From assembly GCA_017562135.1 (NCBI GenBank), contig QEYB01000963.1:806001-870000 (forward strand): 64,000 nt of DNA. The letters are read 5' to 3'. This stretch comes from Dipylidium caninum. Taxonomy: Eukaryota; Platyhelminthes; Cestoda; Cyclophyllidea; Dipylidiidae. The position numbers and the translations under genes are program-made. Of the stretch, positions 24,970 through 44,804 are shown piece after piece. How positions within the stretch are numbered: position 1 is the stretch's first letter; each line of letters opens with the position of its first letter. The notes under the pieces are model-generated. The model had not been told where the DNA came from and ran no database searches. It saw only the letters and a program-made list of their open reading frames with translations.

Positions 24970-26566
24970 TCCCCTATAATTCTAATGTGGTTCCATTGTT
25001 TTGCTTTTTATACTATCATTTTGGGTGTTGTAACCTAATGTTATAGGCATTGTGAAACGTAGAAGTATATGGATCAAAATAGTAAATGATGTGGATCTGC
25101 TTCCTCTCTTCGCATTTCTCTGTAAAGGTTAAAATACATAACATCGCCAGTGAGTGATGATTCTGTTTTAGGGCAATGAGGAAGTAAATAGTGGCACCGC
25201 TCTCATTAAATGAGTGTTTTCGTCGCATCGGTTCTTGAACCCCTAAATCTAAGTCGATGCAGGTGGAAAACATCGAGCCAGAGGGGATGAGACGAACAGA
25301 CTTGAAGTGTGAACCTCGGATGGCAGTGGTAAACCGACGGGACGCGAGTCTTAACACACGTAAGGTGGAGTGGAGGGCTTTAAAGTGGGAAATATGAGTA
25401 GTATGTTTGTGAATTAGTGATGTGTGTGAACGATTGGTGCGCCTGTGCGGGCTATGTTCACGGCCTCCCATAAGTGAGGGGGGGGGGGGGGCGGAATAAA
25501 TGGGCGTGATTTCCCTTTTTCAAAACTCTATGAGTATTATGTACTGCCACTTGCAGCGAGGTTACAAGTGACAGAGTCAGTCTGTGAAACAAATACAGCG
25601 GTTGTGATTTAGGTTGATTTTGCCTTCGCAGCTAAGGGGACACAGTGTTTCATTCTAAGCCATGGCGGTTAATGATAATTCTTTGGGAACGAGGCGGATC
25701 TGCGTTAAGGTAACGATCATGTTAATAAGTTTACATGTGGAAGTCCAATAAACAGTCGAATCTATCTGAGCCAGGACGGGGTTTCCCTTCTCGTCAGTAA
25801 GAAGAATGGTAAATATTTATCCTACCAAAATATATCGGGAAGAAAAAGATATATTTTGACCTATAATTTTACCTATGTGATTAAGTGACTGGTCAGTGAA
25901 TAATGAGGATGAAAGACATTTTTGAAGCACACCTGAAACGAATAATGTAGCCTCATACAATGACAGTGTAAAAGATAATATACTGAGTAGGATGATGTTC
26001 GGGATACCACCAAACTTAACCCAAAAGTACATGAAATTAAGCTTTTGCAAGAACCAAGCTGAAGAAGGGCTGGATTGTAAAATAATTGCTAATGCGACAA
26101 TGTTGCGGAGTTTCATCTTTTAATCCAATTCATGTGAGGATCCATCGAAGCAGACCGATTTCCTAGATGGAGTTGACTAGACGAATGCGGTTTAATATGG
26201 ATCATATAAAATGGCGGCTGGTTAAACCAGTGAATTCTACCAAACGCTAGTGTCCATCCATGTATCAGATATTGGAGGTGAAAAAAAAATGAAGTGAGTG
26301 CTTGATGCTAACAGCTCTATGATGGCATAATGTGTTTGCAAAAATGTGCATCGCGAACAGAGAGGAATATCTGGGCGCCTATTTAGGCAAACTTATTGGG
26401 ATCCTTTTGACGTGTACTTATGTCAATTAACTCTTACCAGCGAGACCAAGCAAGGAATCAGGTTTTAATCAACGAAATTGGAGGGTAGCCACTTTTCTAT
26501 TGGTTAGATTGAATAGGCGGTTATTTTATAAGGCCTGGACGCTAATGCTCGCTTTTCTCGTAGTCC
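24970..26566. other. Intergenic region between Drosha and STIM
   Basis: I see no supported gene. An open frame of 151 codons on the minus strand (25016-25471) starts at an ATG but has no recognisable domain; I treat it as doubtful. A run of 14 Gs lies at 25478-25491. Confidence 0.5.
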
Positions 26567-29500
26567 ATGTTGATTTTTTTTGAACTACCTTTGTTAATCA
26601 TATATTTCACAGGTTTGTTTCGTTTCTTAATAATTGCTCCTTTAGAAGTTTGTACTTCGGAAATATGTGTTAACGCTGATGATGTTTCGCGTTGTCGCAA
26701 AAAAACTTTGGCTTTCGAAGCTATTGCTGATCTACATGGCCAGTTGGATGGGGATAGCAGCGGCGGCGTGGACTTCTCGGAGGCTCTAAATGTAATTTAC
26801 CTTAAGTAATATGCTCCTTTGCTAATGAATATCAATCATCTTGTTGTCCTTTTTAAGCGCAATTATACCATTGGTCTGAAGAAGCCTATTAATCTCCTGT
26901 CATGTGTTTGAATGCAAATTGTACCAAAGATGGATGACTTACCTAAAGGGGGTTTCGTACTACCCTTCATAACAGTGGTCAGACTTACAATTTGCTCAAG
27001 TTGCTACTTTTTCGCGTATAAAATTTTACTAATGCCCTCGTACTGTAAAACTCCTCAAATCTTCATATTCCGTTGCTGGGATTTTAAAATACCTCTTGAT
27101 GTTACGCAGTAAGGTAAACTCGAATGCTTAATCACATACGCGGATATTTACAATGTTAAATCTGACCATTCGTACATAGCACGTCTGTTTATTTTATGCT
27201 TTCATAATTGCTTCATCAACTTTGTCCCATTATTTGTTTTTAATTTGAGTCCTTGTTTTTTTAAATTTTTCCCTGAAGTATTACTACCTACAGTCGATAA
27301 GGCCAAAAATCGTAGTTTTTTCATCAATTTATTTTATCTCTTCCTTAATATTTTGGTCTAGTTTATTCCCGTTGAAATATACCGACATATGCAACTTTTG
27401 TATTTATCTCCACAGATCTTCATTCCTTATCCATTATTTGGATAGTGGAAATTTATGGACACGTTTTCCCCCAATCTTCCTGACATTCCATTTAGTGTTT
27501 GGAATTCTCAACATTCTAATCACCTCACCTGTACACTTATACTTAGGATGTGTTTATTTTACTCAAGTAAATTTTTTAACATCTTAGTTTCTAGGCGACA
27601 AACTCACCTATCCAGTCGACCAGTTCAATCAGCGAGACCTCAGTCAAGAGGATGGAATTATCAGTCTACTTGATTTGTGGGTCGCCTGGCGAAAGAATCC
27701 CGGTAGATACAATCACTGCCTTTGGAGTTGTATACTTTTTTAGTAGTCTTCCACATTGTGCTTCGACATATTATATGTCGCCATCGGTAATCGCGTCGTT
27801 TACCACTTTCCACAGTGTGTCAATTTATTTGTCTCTTGTACTAGCGCATAATTGGACTGTTGCTGAGACTGTACGGTGGGTGACTGAATTCGTCGAACTT
27901 CCCGAATACGGCGATTTATTCTCGCAATACAAAGTGGATGGTGAATCCATACCTCGGTAAGTCTTTGGCCTGTATGCTGGTGCCTTTTTAACCCTTTCCT
28001 CTCGGTGCTACTCTGTATTTCTGCTATGTGACGCATACCACATTGCCCTAATAAAGTTCTTCCAATTTGCATCTGTTCGTGGTTGCATATAGTTTTTCTG
28101 TTTTGAGTTATCATAAATACCCTACTATTATTTCTTGACATTTCTATTTTTTCTGCACTCTTAAGTTCTTTATGTTTATGCTAGTCTTGGACTCAATTTT
28201 ATTTTAGACTGCTTCTCTTTCCTCAATTTTTGTGTATGATCACATCTATCCCTTACGTGAGCACTGATTACCTAAAATGTTTTCTAATCTATTTCAGGCG
28301 ATATGATTACAGTGCTGCTGGAAAAAAATCTCAGTTGCTTGCATACGCTAGTACTTGGAATGTTTCTGTTTTTCATTCATTTAGTTGTTTTTCTTCTTAG
28401 GAAAACTTAAAGGCCCTTCGTGTTCTTATCATCTCCTGCATTATTACTTCATTTTCCGCTTAGGCAATCTTGGGGTGTCAGTTTTCCCACGCACATACCC
28501 TTTATCATATGATACCTGAGGATATTTCGTTTATTCTCTTTTCAGCTTCTTACTACAATCGATCCATTTTGAACCACTTTTTTGATCCAATTAAGCTAAT
28601 TGTCTTACCCATTTTAAATAAGAGCCCAAATCCTATTTGGCGTTTTACTGTTTGGTTGTTATCGGTTAGCTTCGGCTACCTTTTTATTTCCACTGAAGAT
28701 TATACCGATTTAACTGTTCGATTCCCTACTTTACGTATCTCCATGCAAAAGGCTTTTAGTTATCACCAGATTATTTTGTTTCTGCCATTATCAAGGCAAC
28801 TTCGAAGGGGTGAGTTTTGTGTCAGTTCGTGGGGCCCTAATTCTTTTAACACTTCTTATTGTTTAGGCTGGTGTCGCGCAATATGAAATTCCTCGCTGAT
28901 GAGCTCGGCATTAAAAACTCTCTTCATCGTCGAAAACTCTCCCTCAAGGCCATGGATCTCATCCTCTTCGGTCCCCCAAAAAGTAATCACCCTCATTTAT
29001 CTTTTGAAGTCACACTCTATCCTAACAGTGAAATGTTACGGATGCGGGTACAAGTTTTAAATAATCATTCTCTTTTAATCGGCGATTATTACCAAGGAAT
29101 GCTAAATGACCGCTGATTGGCATTTTGCGATTTGGCTTTGTTTTGCATTGACGTCATGAGGCCCTTGAAGGTCCAGGTACGCAAGGTTGGTGCTCAAGTG
29201 TAGCGCGACCCTTTTTTAGTCGATCAGGCATTGTGGTAATGGGGACCAGTTGTAAATATTTTCGATTAATCCCATTCCACTATACTCATTGCGCAAAACA
29301 CTTGAAGCGCGCCTAAACCTTCCACATCATCATTAACGCCCAGCGCAAGTGTCTATCCATGTGTGAGCGTACCACTCACATGTTCAAAGTCCACATGAGT
29401 GAGGAGGTGGTAGCCAGATTTGATCACTTTTGCGCCTATAACTCCTGACAAGGGTCGCATCGTTTTCCTCTTCCTCCATCGCCACCTACACTTACTCGAA

Positions 29501-31403
29501 ACCATTGGTTTTTTGTCTAATGCTAGAGAATCTCTCCTCCGTGGCTGCGGCCAGCAGTCTACTTGTGCACCTTACCAAAGATATGCCCCTCGTCTCGACG
29601 GTGATTGTCGCAAGTGCATTTATCCTCACCCTCATTGGACTCAATTACCAGTACTCTCAGCGTCTTCGTAGCGCCACTTTCGGCAACTATGATAGGCTCT
29701 CTCGAGCTGAACAAACTCTCCAAGAGCTACAACAGGAGTGGGTTTCTTTTACATAGCCTTCATTTATCTCGACTGCATTTTGCTTCATTTTCTTGCTTCG
29801 CCTTAATTAGTAATTTGAACTTCAACAGACAAATTTTTTCCAGGTTATTGGGATTGAGGGAAGCTGAATCTTCGGTTTGTATGAATAGCAGGCCGCCCCT
29901 AACCCCCGGTCGGTCAGTTCAAATCGAAGATGATATTACCTTTCATCAATCTGACTCGGGGCGTAGTTCAGAGCAAATGGTACGGATTTTGTGCACCCGA
30001 TATCTTTTTTTGCCTTCTATTATAGCTATAAGAATTGCCTACTTTTTAGTCTGTCCTCTCGACTAAGCATAGCAGAACAGAACCACCGACTCGCAAACCT
30101 AGTGAATCATCTTTTTTTCCTCGGAGAACTGTGGCCGAATCTCCAGTCTGTAGTGGACAGTGGTCTGCTACACCTGTACTAACACCTCAAGCATCCTTCT
30201 ACATCGGTGGATCGGAACGACTCTCAGCAGCGTCCGTTAAACGTCCTAACGAGGGGCCAGCAACTGAACTTGCTCTTCTCCTTCAAATGACTCATGAACT
30301 GGAATTAAGACACTACTCGGAAAAACGATCAGTTGCTGCTAAACAACTCATGGCCGCTAAAGAAGCGGTAAGCCCCCTAGCCGGTATTTTATCGTCCATT
30401 TTGCATGTTAGCCCGCTTGCTTACTCTGACGTGTTGGTCATTTAGTGTGATCGTGTACGACGCAAGGGATCTTCCCTTGTGGGATCGGTTCGGCTTATAC
30501 ACTCAGACAACTTGGACGATGTGGATTCCAGGTTAAACGCTGCTAGGTAGGCTTATTCATTACGTACAAGTCGAAGTGTGGCACTAGTGTCTGCAATCAA
30601 CATGTGCAGGTATGGTCTAAGCAATAGATGCAATCACATAATTATTTCCGTGAATCATGTATAGTGTTGTACACATCCTATAGATAAAAAAGGGCAGTCT
30701 TCATCCATGGTGTCATGGTTACCAGCCCGATAATCTTTTCAGACGAGTTCTCGAAAATGTCACAGCGGATGTGCAGGAAAGGAAACACCGTTGGAGCAGA
30801 ATCGAGGACCTCACTGGTTTGATCTTACAACAACCTGCCGACATTAACGCACTGATGACGGCTTTGGGGTATGACAAACCCAGATATCGCGGAGAAAATA
30901 ACAGTAGCCGTCTTTTTGACCTATCCACAGATTTTTCACTCTTCACTGGTGAGGATTTTACAGACGACCAACCAGGTTCTTACCCTCGCCCAAGCGACGA
31001 TGGGTGCGATAGAGCAATCTCCGAGTGGCAAAACAAAGCCGTACTCCAGAATCTGTCATGTAGACTTCGTTCAGATATAACCGCTGGTAATGGTACGCCT
31101 AAACAAACTTCATTCACCAGACTCTCACTCTACTTTCTTGCAGATCCTCACACTGACATTAGAACCGAGTTTAACACACCCCTGAAGGAATCTCCTGCAG
31201 GCCCGTCCATGCAATCCAGTATGCCAAGAAACTACTCCTTCGTACGGCCATTTGCCACTCTCTGGCGTCGTAAAGTCAAATCCCATCAGGTCCCTGGTTT
31301 TTATGCCCAGAGTTTCCCTCAGAGCAGACCTCATTTGACTTTGGATTCAGGGCCAGGTTTCTTAGGCTACGACACCTATCATCGAAAACCGTCCATATCT
31401 TAG
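26567..31403 (+). CDS. STIM: STIM, ER calcium sensor for store-operated calcium entry
   Basis: Single-pass ER protein that senses luminal calcium and opens Orai channels. Exons: 26567-26791, 27588-27702, 27845-27956, 28867-28982, 29527-29737, 29844-29979, 30050-30367, 30446-30546, 30743-31403; 1995 nt, 664 residues. The hydrophobic N-terminus could be a signal peptide; an in-frame TAG precedes the ATG. The EF-hand loop at residues 61-72 (DGDSSGGVDFSE) keeps all canonical ligand positions. A SAM domain follows (HNWTVAETVRWV...ELPEYGDLF...KAMDLILFGPP), then a membrane segment at about 211-231, and a CAD-like region (ATELALLLQMTHELELRHY...LDDVDS...ERKHRW..I..L) at about 375-475. Oddities: the stretch usually occupied by the CC1 helix is mostly Ser/Pro-rich (about 264-370), and no Lys-rich tail ends the protein. 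31087-31143 may be a 57-nt optional intron (645 residues if removed). Confidence 0.9.
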
Positions 31404-33240
31404 TCAGATAAGAATGCATTTTAGACCGAGCGCAGGTCGCTGTGTTGTGAATTATCTCACCTCCGCACTATTTCAATTATGATTTCAAATACATTTATCA
31501 ACATCTTACCTATTTTAAGTATTAGCCAAGATCCTTGCGGATGGTGCTGTTTGCCAGGAAACAGACGTGCATGCCTGCAACAATCGCTGCATTAACAGAG
31601 CAAAAATACTGTGTAGAGGGCAAATTAATTTGAAAAATTATGGCTCAACTGCCAACAATAATGCTGTTGAGGGGAACAAATACGAGCTTAATAATGAACC
31701 CAAGTACTCCCATTGCCAGAAACCCGACGGCCGTAGCAATCGCGTTCTTCTTAAATTCTAAGGAAATAGGTATATAAATTTACCCAGTGTATAAAATTAC
31801 CTTTACGATCGGGTTTGGTACATCGGTGAAAGAAGTGGACAGAAGACCTAGTGAATTGGATGAGAGGTTCGGTCACAGCCGACACCTGGTCCATTACAAC
31901 GTAATAATTACAAGAGGCGTTTGATTCAGACAAACAAAGGTGAAAAAGGTACATGATGATATTAACGCAACATTTAAGAAACCTCCGGGCCTAACATAGC
32001 CTAGCAGATATTTAAACGCGCAAGGGGATGTATTTGGAACAAATTAGTATGGTCGAAAAAGTGAAATAAGATTATGGATACTAATCGCGCTAATACCGAC
32101 AGGCTGGCCGCAACAAATAGTTAATCCTTGTCTGTTGGTTAATTAAGGGCATTTTATAATTGCCGAGTCAACAAAACATTGCTGTAGCGTCTCCACTTTC
32201 CCAGCGCAAACTGGTTGAAGTCTATTTTTAAACTAATTACTGAAACTACAAAATAAGGATAAACCAATACACATGGACCATTTCGATGATGGTTTGCAGC
32301 AAAATTGAGCTATCCTGGAGCCTTACGCCCTCAATATACGTATCTAGCAATATATATCATTGATAAGGTGAATGGTAACGAGTCTGAGGATGATCCATAG
32401 AGACACAGCGAGGAAAGTCCTGTTCAATTCGGAAATTTTGACCATTTAGAAAACATCGCGGTAAGCCTATTTTACGGATTTAAGGATCATTCTTTCCACA
32501 CAAACACGTTCTGGTAGCCCTTCCGTTTCCAAAGCACATATTTTCAAACATTCATGACAAAACCAGATAATTCCACTCTGTTACAAACTTATCAATTTGC
32601 ATTCTACGGCAACCGGCCTCATAGTTAATGATTCTAACTCCCGAATCGCTTTCACACTTTAACTTTATTCAACATTCACTTCAATCATGATAGTGCGCAT
32701 TGGCTTAGGTGCATTCAATGTGTGAGCTTTGTACTAAGTTTTCCGGAAACTTTCGTACACGTTAGTTAGACTAATCATAATACCGAAACTGTTATTTTAG
32801 CCGAAATTAGTTGCCCAAATTATTCCTTCCTGTGGCTTTTCTCATTTAGGAAGGCGAGATATCTGCATGCAAATTCCTTTTGGATGACAAGAATTGTAAA
32901 GATTAGAATTACATTTTTTCCATCGATATAGTAGAATAAAGCTGCACCGGCTTTTAACGAACATATGCTTGAATAAATGGTAATTTTGCGCCTAGTTTTT
33001 CTAATAATGAATGAGCTTAATGGTAGTTGCACCTTGGAAATATAAACAAATATTCTGGATTTTTGCGGGCAGCACTCTGCATATCGCATTTTTCTTGCGA
33101 GTAGAAGTTAATAAATATTTATTTCTCTACTCCGTGGTGTCCATTTTGGCGGTGCAAATGATTCCTTACCGGTGCTCTTCGTCTTTATAGCTGCACATAG
33201 CGTAGGTTTTTCAGCTCGTCCTCGTTTGTCTGTCTCAATT
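31404..33240. other. Intergenic region between STIM and DDX3-like gene
   Basis: I see no supported gene. The short open frames on both strands (for example 31567-31761 and 32820-33089) lack motifs. The last few hundred bases probably carry the promoter and 5' UTR of the helicase gene. Confidence 0.5.
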
Positions 33241-40575
<7,335 letters not shown>

Positions 40576-42092
40576 GTCGCTTCTTTCGTAACATCTACAA
40601 ACCGACTTTTTATCTCCATTTCTCCACTCATTCATCTTTTCTCTCTCCATGTCATTAAATGGTTGTTTTTTGTTAGCCGAATCCACCTCAACATCTCTAT
40701 ATGTGCATAAACACATATATATGTACAGTTGTGGGCCAAAACCCATGAATAATCCGTACTTGTTGGAGCCGCGAAGAGGAAACAGTTGGATTATTTTGGT
40801 ACAATTGCCTCATGCGTGCTTAGAGCAATGTGTGTATTTGTGTGGGTGGGTGTGTACGTACATGTGTGTGTGGGGCGCGTGCGTGACCGATACAACGACG
40901 AAAATAGTGATGACCCACATCTCGCGCTGTACATAGTAACCTCGTCTTATGTCCAATTTCTCTACATGCCTCAGTTTGGTCGTATGCGTGCGCGCATACG
41001 TGCGTTCACAGGACTATTGTACAGAGAAATACTGCACAGCGAGGACAGTGGAACGCTTGCTTCGATCATGTCATTTTTCTACACATATTTAATCGTGTCT
41101 ACGGCCATTTTCTTATCTGCGTGCCTCGCGTGAATTTTATTGGAAGTCTGCCGCAACGGATATACACCTATTAATGTGGGCGTAACCGCTGGTGCTGCCC
41201 AGCCTCTTCGTGATGCTTCCCTACTCTTCTTCCTTACTCTTCCTCCTCTACGAATTCTCCTTTACCTACTTGTTCCGCACTTTTAGTCCCTCATCTGTCC
41301 TTGTCAAGACGTGTGTTGCTCTCTTCTTCCCTTTAATCATTTCCTAAATTTGTACCTTCTCTGCACCAAATCACACCATTTTAAATGTAACTGCCAAAAC
41401 AGGCAGTATTCAACTACGCTTGTATTCCTCTGTTATTACTTTCATTGCGCGTCTCCGTGCCAGTCTGCATATCTTCAAATATAAGTGCGATAATTTTATA
41501 CCTGTTCATGTCTTGCATGGGTTGCGTCGAAAAAGCTGGAGCGGTGTGGTTCCGTTGTAAGGTGAGTGGGACGGGCACAAATACTGCTGTTGGAGTAGGT
41601 CGGGTGAGACTGTAACGAGGATGGAATTGTGGGGACGACGAAACTTTGGAGGGTCGGGGCGATTACGTATTGCTAGGGACGGGGTTTTTGTACAAGTGAG
41701 GCAGTGTGCAATGTAAAGATGAATTTTTTACATGGTGAGGACAGGGATAGTAGGAATCTGTTAGTGACATAGGAAAATGAGTAGCAACACGTTAAAATTG
41801 TAGGTGTGCGAACTATCTGGAAGCTTGTCTTTTCGGACAGAGGAATTGGAGCTGCTCAATTGAATTGAGTAAATATTCATCGGGAAAATAGCTGATTGAA
41901 GAACCTATGGTTTTTTACCACTCAATAATCCAAAATATACGCAAATGTGACGAAAACCAATCTTAATAAGTGTTACTTAACTTACACTTTCCTACACGGT
42001 ATTGTTTAAATCGACTACGGATATTTCTAGTACGGAATTTCACCCTGCCCACTCGTTAACGTTTCTATTTGCGCTGCCGCGCTTGTCACTAA
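40576..42092. other. DDX3-like 3' region and intergenic spacer
   Basis: Probably begins with the helicase 3' UTR. It contains TG-rich stretches near 40830-40875 and a 20-bp near-palindrome at 40981-41000. I see no supported coding region; open frames across 40649-41133 are TG-repeat driven. Confidence 0.5.
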
Positions 42093-43470
42093 ATGCTGTG
42101 TGCTTACTCTTCTGCTATTTCACGGCACCGTTATGTAGTTAATCTGTTTGCCTCCCTCCACCAGCTTTCATCCTCATCTACACCCCGGGTGCCCTCGTGG
42201 TTTAATGTGACTCCCAAGAAATTACACCCGTACATGGAGCTTGCTCGACTCGATAGACCAATCGGGACGTGGCTTGTTTACCTTCCCAGCACATGGAGCA
42301 TCGCTATTGCTGCTAACCCTGGTTCTCTTCCGGACTTTGGGATGCTCACTCTATTTGGACTTGGGGCTTTTCTGATTCGTGGGGCAGGCTGCACAATCAA
42401 TGATATTATTGATCGTAACATCGACAAGAATGTCTTTCGAACATCTCAAAGACCTATTGCTAGAGGCGCTATATCGATAGCCGGTGCTCTTGTATTCCTG
42501 GGTCTTCAGTTGTCTGCTGCTCTTTTAGTACTCTTGAGACTAAATTCCCAGACCATCCTTATCGGAGCCTGTTCCCTTGGATTAATTACTTTTTACCCCC
42601 TTTTCAAAAGGTTTTCGTACTGGTCCCAGATTATGCTTGGCATGTTTTTCGTCTCTGTTTAATCGACCTTATTAGGTATAACCCTTAATTGGGGTGTCTT
42701 GATGGGTTATAGTGCCATTTGTGACTTCGATTTTTCAATTTGCATGCCCCTATATTTGTCAGCTATATGCCAGACAATTCTCTACGATTCAATCTATTCG
42801 TTTCAAGTAAGTTATCTCTTTCACTTAATATTGCTATTGTGGTAGCATTTTTGTCTAAAGGGAATCTTGTTGTAACAAGGATATAAATGATGACAAGCAG
42901 TTAGGCTTGAAGTCCATGCCAATCTTGTTTGGTGACTCAAAATCGTGGCTCTATGGAATCGCAGCGGGTATGACCACTTGCCTTGGTGTCGCGGGTGTGA
43001 CCTCGGGATCTGGTTTGGTCTACTTCGCTGGTACTAGCCTAACAATGATGCGGATTTTTTACCTCGTAAGTAAGATGTGCTTATTACAGACCATTAGGGA
43101 CCATCATTACTTTTTGTATGTATATTTGAGTTAATGGTAATCTTAGCGCTTGTAAAAAACGCATTAATAACAGCATCTTGCAGCTCATGTCCATCTACAA
43201 TCTTGTTTCCGTAGGGAGTTAATTGTGTATAACTTTAATCCTATTGACCACTTAAGTGGAAATGTGCTTTCAATATTCAGTTAAGGACCAATTTGCGTCA
43301 GTTTAGGTAATTAATCTCATTGATGCGACTTATTCTTGTCTTTTCAGGTATGGAAGACCAATCTTGCTGATCCGTCGAGCTGCCTTGTTTACTTCAAAGC
43401 GAATCGCGACATCGGGCTCCTCTTGTTTCTTTCCATTGCCGTGGACCGTTTTTTAATGTCTTCCATATAA
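42093..43470 (+). CDS. COQ2: 4-hydroxybenzoate polyprenyltransferase, mitochondrial
   Basis: UbiA-family membrane prenyltransferase that attaches the polyprenyl tail to the quinone ring precursor in ubiquinone or rhodoquinone synthesis. Exons: 42093-42639, 42676-42806, 42880-43065, 43348-43470; 987 nt, 328 residues. The first 35 residues are Arg/Ser-rich without acidic residues, as in a mitochondrial presequence. ARLDRPIGTWLVYLP leads into helix 1. The first Asp-rich motif NDIIDRNID is at 103-111, followed by SQRPIARG. The second (DINDDKQLGLKS) follows YDSIYSFQ at about 219-238. Several hydrophobic helices are evident. Intron 1 is only 36 nt and starts with GC; splicing it restores MLGITLNWG, which fits the family. 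The downstream neighbour is convergent. Confidence 0.93.
42640..42675 (+). other. COQ2: 36-nt GC-AG micro-intron of COQ2
   Basis: Starts GCATGT after Met-Leu-G and ends TTATTAG before GTATAACC. No GT donor in the right phase is available nearby. Using GC joins the phase-1 exon to a phase-matched exon and restores the family sequence Leu-Gly-Ile-Thr-Leu-Asn-Trp-Gly. Confidence 0.8.
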
Positions 43471-44804
43471 GGTGCACAGATAGGCTTACATGTTTAGCGT
43501 TATTTTACATAGATTTTTGTTAGATATAGACCATTTTGATGTTCCTCTGTCTGTTAAATATAGGAATTTCGGGCTTAGGCCTCCGCTTTTGGGGTGTACG
43601 AGATATAGTTCAGATCCATAATAAGTCTTTTGTTGGTCGTACTTATTTTAATGATAGCGCAATCCTCGCCCTCGGCGGGTGTTGATTTTTGAAGTAAGTT
43701 GTCTGGTTAGCAAATTGTCGGATTTATAAATGTTTAACGTCGTTGGACGTTTGACATTTCAGAGCTGAGTGGAGTGGGTTGTAAGCCTTGGTAAAGTTCA
43801 CATCTGGTTGGGCATTTTGTTTACTCCGGCATAGACGCTTGCCAATCTAGAAGGTGAAAATAACGGAGACAGCAGAATTGATGGTTGGGTGTTACTGTAA
43901 TCTGTAAATAGCTGGTCCTTCTTGTGAATACGTGAGAGCTCCCTGCTTTAAACATTTTCAACAATTTCCTACTTATTCCATTTTTACCAGTTGGGAGAAT
44001 GTTAGCGTCTACTGTTAGACATGTAAAAGAAAAATTCGGGAATGTGAATTAAGGGGTCTGGAATTGAGGTTTTTCTTTCGTGATCTCTACGAACCAATCC
44101 AGGATTAGGATAACTGGCAAAGTTGCCGTCGACTGCCGAGACTTACATTCCCTTATGTCTGTTCTTATATAGTGCACTTTTCGGTGACATTAATGAAGTA
44201 AAACCGGCATGAGAGCATTCGCAACGACAACCAGCAAGTCAACTTACCCATGGGTCTCCCCGCTACACAGAGGGTAAAACGGTAGAAGAAAAAGAATACT
44301 TTGTCAAAGTAAAGCAATAAATATTGCGAATAACCTAAAATAATTAAGATATGAAATTTGTTTAGCCTGAAGTGTCGCTTTGGGATTCACCGGTGGGTGG
44401 GAATAAACCTTGAAGATCTGTAATTCTCGCGTCTCATAGGTGCTTTCGAAGAGAGTGCGTCTTAACCATGGTTCTAGCCTTTTAACTCTTTTCTTCCTTC
44501 GTACTTTCAGGAGTATTTGGTATTTCAAAGAGGACAAATAACCTTGAACTACGAAAATAACTCTTGTGTTTATCAATATATCGACGAAATGTCGTTATAA
44601 AATATTATTTGGTAATGTATGAGAGCCTCAGTGAATGTCAAAGTGTTCTGTGAATTAGAACAGCGAATGCATTCTGTGGATTCCCTGCCTCAGACATTCA
44701 TGGTAATTCACTGTGTTTACTACACTAGGGCGGGAAATGTTTTACTTCTTCATTCGTCGTACATCGAGTTGGGGGATGCGTATGTGTAGAAAAGAGGATG
44801 GTAC
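43471..44804. other. Spacer between convergent COQ2 and guanylate cyclase
   Basis: No supported gene. It holds the 3' UTRs of both convergent genes. The minus-strand frame at 44304-44576 could only matter if the cyclase has an alternative last exon, which I cannot confirm. Confidence 0.45.

Noticed and set aside
25016..25471. 151-codon minus-strand open frame
   Set aside because: Long for chance, but rich in His, Ser and Thr without any family resemblance; kept out until transcript evidence exists.
44304..44576. Minus-strand frame that could be a further cyclase exon
   Set aside because: The cyclase already has an in-frame TAA at 44805-44807, and splicing into this region yields only short unrelated tails.
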